The notes under the pieces: generated by a model
Database searches by the model: none
What the model was told of the DNA's origin: nothing
Seen by the model: only the letters and a program-made list of their open reading frames with translations
Source: OMOG01 sp041485845
GTDB taxonomy: Bacteria > Acidobacteriota > Terriglobia > Bryobacterales > Bryobacteraceae
DNA: 16,743 nt
Assembly (NCBI GenBank): GCA_041485845.1
Contig: JBGPKH010000134.1
Location: 1 to 16,743 of the forward strand
Direction of reading: 5' to 3'
Translations under genes and position numbers: made by a program
Part shown: one piece after another, positions 15,340-16,743 of the stretch
Numbering within the stretch: the stretch's first letter is position 1
Layout: each line of letters opens with the position of its first letter

Positions 15340-16743
15340 ATGCGACTCGTGATATGGATTCTCTACGCCGTACTCGCGACGGCACAGGAAGATCGCTCCC
15401 AACACCAACACGCCGTGGCAGGCCTTGGCACGGTGGACTTTCCGACCTCCTGCAACGCCACGGCGCAAGAGTCGATCTCCCGCGGAGCGGCTCTACTCCA
15501 TTCGTTCGGCTACGAGGAAGCGCGCATCGCGTTCAACGATGCCGCAAAGGCCGACGCGACCTGCGCGATGGCCTCCTGGGGCATCGCGCGGACCTGGTAT
15601 CACCCGATATGGGCGCCACCCTCGCCGGATGAACTGAAGCAAGGCGCGGCGGCTCTCGAGGGGGCCTTGGCCATGGACGCGAAGACCGGCCGCGAGCGCG
15701 GCTATATCAATGCCCTCGCGGTGTTCTACAAGGACTGGCAGACGGCCGATCATACCACTCGGGCGAAGAATTACGAACGGGCCTTGGCCCAGGTCTGCGA
15801 TCGCAACCCCAGCGACGACGAGGCCGCGATTTTCCACGCTCTGCAACTGGTGGCGATCGGTTACCTCGACCCCACCGACAAGACCTATGCGTGGCAGAAG
15901 AAAGGGAGCGGCATTCTCAACCAAGTGCTGTCGCGCCATCCGAACCATCCCGGCGTGGCGCACTACATCATTCACAGCGTCGATTACCCGCCGCTCGCCG
16001 AATTGGGCCTCAAAGCGGCGCGGGCATACGCCAAGATTGCGCCCGATTCGCCGCATGCATTGCACATGCCGTCTCATATCTTCACCCGGCTGGGGCTGTG
16101 GGACGACTCCATCGTCTCGAACATCGCCTCCGCAAAGTCGGCCATCGCACAGGCGCAGCGCCTGCACGGCGGCGGCGGAGCTTTCGACCAGCTCCACGCG
16201 ATGGATTACCTGGTTTATGCGTATCTCCAGCAGGGGAAGGACACGAGCGCTCGAAAGGCGCTGGCGGAGATGGCGGACATCACCAGGCTCGACGAAAACC
16301 AGTTCGCCGCCGCCTACGCCTTTGCGGCCTCGCCGGCGCGCTGGGCTCTGGAGCGGCACGATTGGAGAGCCGCTGCCGCGCTGGAGATCAAGCCGGCATG
16401 GTTCCCCTGGAATCGGTTTCGGAACGCCGAAGCGCTGGTGCATTACGCGAGAGCGATTGGAGCCGCCCGTGCCGGCGATGTGGCCGCCGCGCGGCGTTCG
16501 GCCGGCGAAATCGACGCCATCCGCAGGGCCATGCCGGCAACTCGCGACTACGATTTGAGCGGCTCCATCGGCGCGCAGTGGGAAGCGGCTAGTGCGCTGA
16601 TCGCATGGGCCGAAGGAAAGAAGGCCGAGGGTATCCGGATGCTTCGTACGGCCGCCGACCATGAGGATGCGGTCGACAAGCACCCCGTGACGCCTGGGGC
16701 ATTGCTTCCGGTGCGCGAGATGCTGGCCGATCTGTTGCTGGAG
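15340..16743 (+). CDS. Exported TPR-type protein, partial (3' end outside the window)
   Basis: The frame is open from ATG 15340 (preceded by GGAGG, 15331-15335, spacing four) to the end of the window: 468 codons with no stop. A short signal peptide (MRLVIWILYAVLATA, then QED) indicates export. The visible protein has helical TPR-like repeats (for example FGYEEARIAFNDAAKADATC at 56-75 and LGLWDDSIVSNIASAKSAI at 251-269). Conserved stretches TSCNATAQ, WYHPIWAPPSPDEL, HPNHPGVAHYIIHSVDYP (about 200-217) and HALHMPSHIFTRLGLW (239-254) match a family of secreted tetratricopeptide proteins common in Acidobacteriota and Bacteroidota. The histidine-rich motifs are unusual for plain TPRs and may bind metal, but this is a guess. 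No enzymatic function is known to me. Confidence 0.85.
   Translation, partial: MRLVIWILYAVLATAQEDRSQHQHAVAGLGTVDFPTSCNATAQESISRGAALLHSFGYEEARIAFNDAAKADATCAMASWGIARTWYHPIWAPPSPDELKQGAAALEGALAMDAKTGRERGYINALAVFYKDWQTADHTTRAKNYERALAQVCDRNPSDDEAAIFHALQLVAIGYLDPTDKTYAWQKKGSGILNQVLSRHPNHPGVAHYIIHSVDYPPLAELGLKAARAYAKIAPDSPHALHMPSHIFTRLGLWDDSIVSNIASAKSAIAQAQRLHGGGGAFDQLHAMDYLVYAYLQQGKDTSARKALAEMADITRLDENQFAAAYAFAASPARWALERHDWRAAAALEIKPAWFPWNRFRNAEALVHYARAIGAARAGDVAAARRSAGEIDAIRRAMPATRDYDLSGSIGAQWEAASALIAWAEGKKAEGIRMLRTAADHEDAVDKHPVTPGALLPVREMLADLLLE

Noticed and set aside
15493..16683. Open frame of 396 codons opposite the TPR gene
   Set aside because: The plus strand reads as a known secreted family with a strong ribosome-binding site and signal peptide; the antisense frame has no motif.

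Overview
The window reads as a piece of an Acidobacteriota chromosome, probably of the Bryobacterales / Candidatus Solibacter type. This is an inference from gene content: GC-rich coding DNA, a very large Ser/Thr kinase joined to a TolB-like propeller, a secreted TPR-type protein and a multihaem cytochrome of kinds common in that phylum, and frequent GTG/TTG starts. No rRNA, tRNA, CRISPR array or complete insertion sequence was seen.

Layout. (1) 1-712, minus strand: decayed accessory DNA. A HigB/Gp49-type toxin gene carries two frameshifts. It overlaps the first codons of a HigA-type antitoxin, which is cut after about 16 residues and runs into a fragment of an unrelated unnamed protein that is itself frameshifted. 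(2) 713-1199: no gene, but several terminator-like hairpins. (3) 1200-5062: acs (acetyl-CoA synthetase, minus) divergent from an exported nine-haem cytochrome c (plus). (4) 5072-8576, minus: an apparent operon of an MBL-fold hydrolase, a zinc alcohol dehydrogenase, an OLD/COG4637-like ABC ATPase and a DUF4276 (Toprim-like) protein. The last two form a defence-style pair and each carries one apparent frameshift. (5) 8599-9012, plus: a small CopD-like membrane protein, divergent from the MBL gene across only 22 bases. (6) 9032-11782, minus: a receptor-like Ser/Thr kinase with a beta-propeller sensor. (7) 11813-12637, plus: a YgfZ/GcvT-like folate-binding protein. (8) 12652-12958: the stump of an ABC-2 permease followed by a short 10-bp-period repeat. 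(9) 12977-15027, minus: a tightly overlapping sulfate-assimilation operon, cysH-cysC-PHP phosphoesterase. (10) 15028-15339: a structured, repeat-bearing divergent intergenic region. (11) 15340 to the end, plus: an exported TPR-type protein that runs off the window.

How the parts fit. Acs supplies acetyl-CoA, and the multihaem cytochrome points to periplasmic electron transfer. CysH and CysC both draw on APS. The PHP protein overlapping cysC is a good candidate for clearing the 3',5'-bisphosphate (pAp) left when PAPS is used. The ATPase/DUF4276 pair is the closest thing here to an incompletely described system. Every frameshift I found (five in total) lies in toxin-antitoxin-like, defence-like or unnamed accessory genes, while the long housekeeping frames are clean. 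That favours real decay over random sequencing error, although some of the sites are homopolymers.
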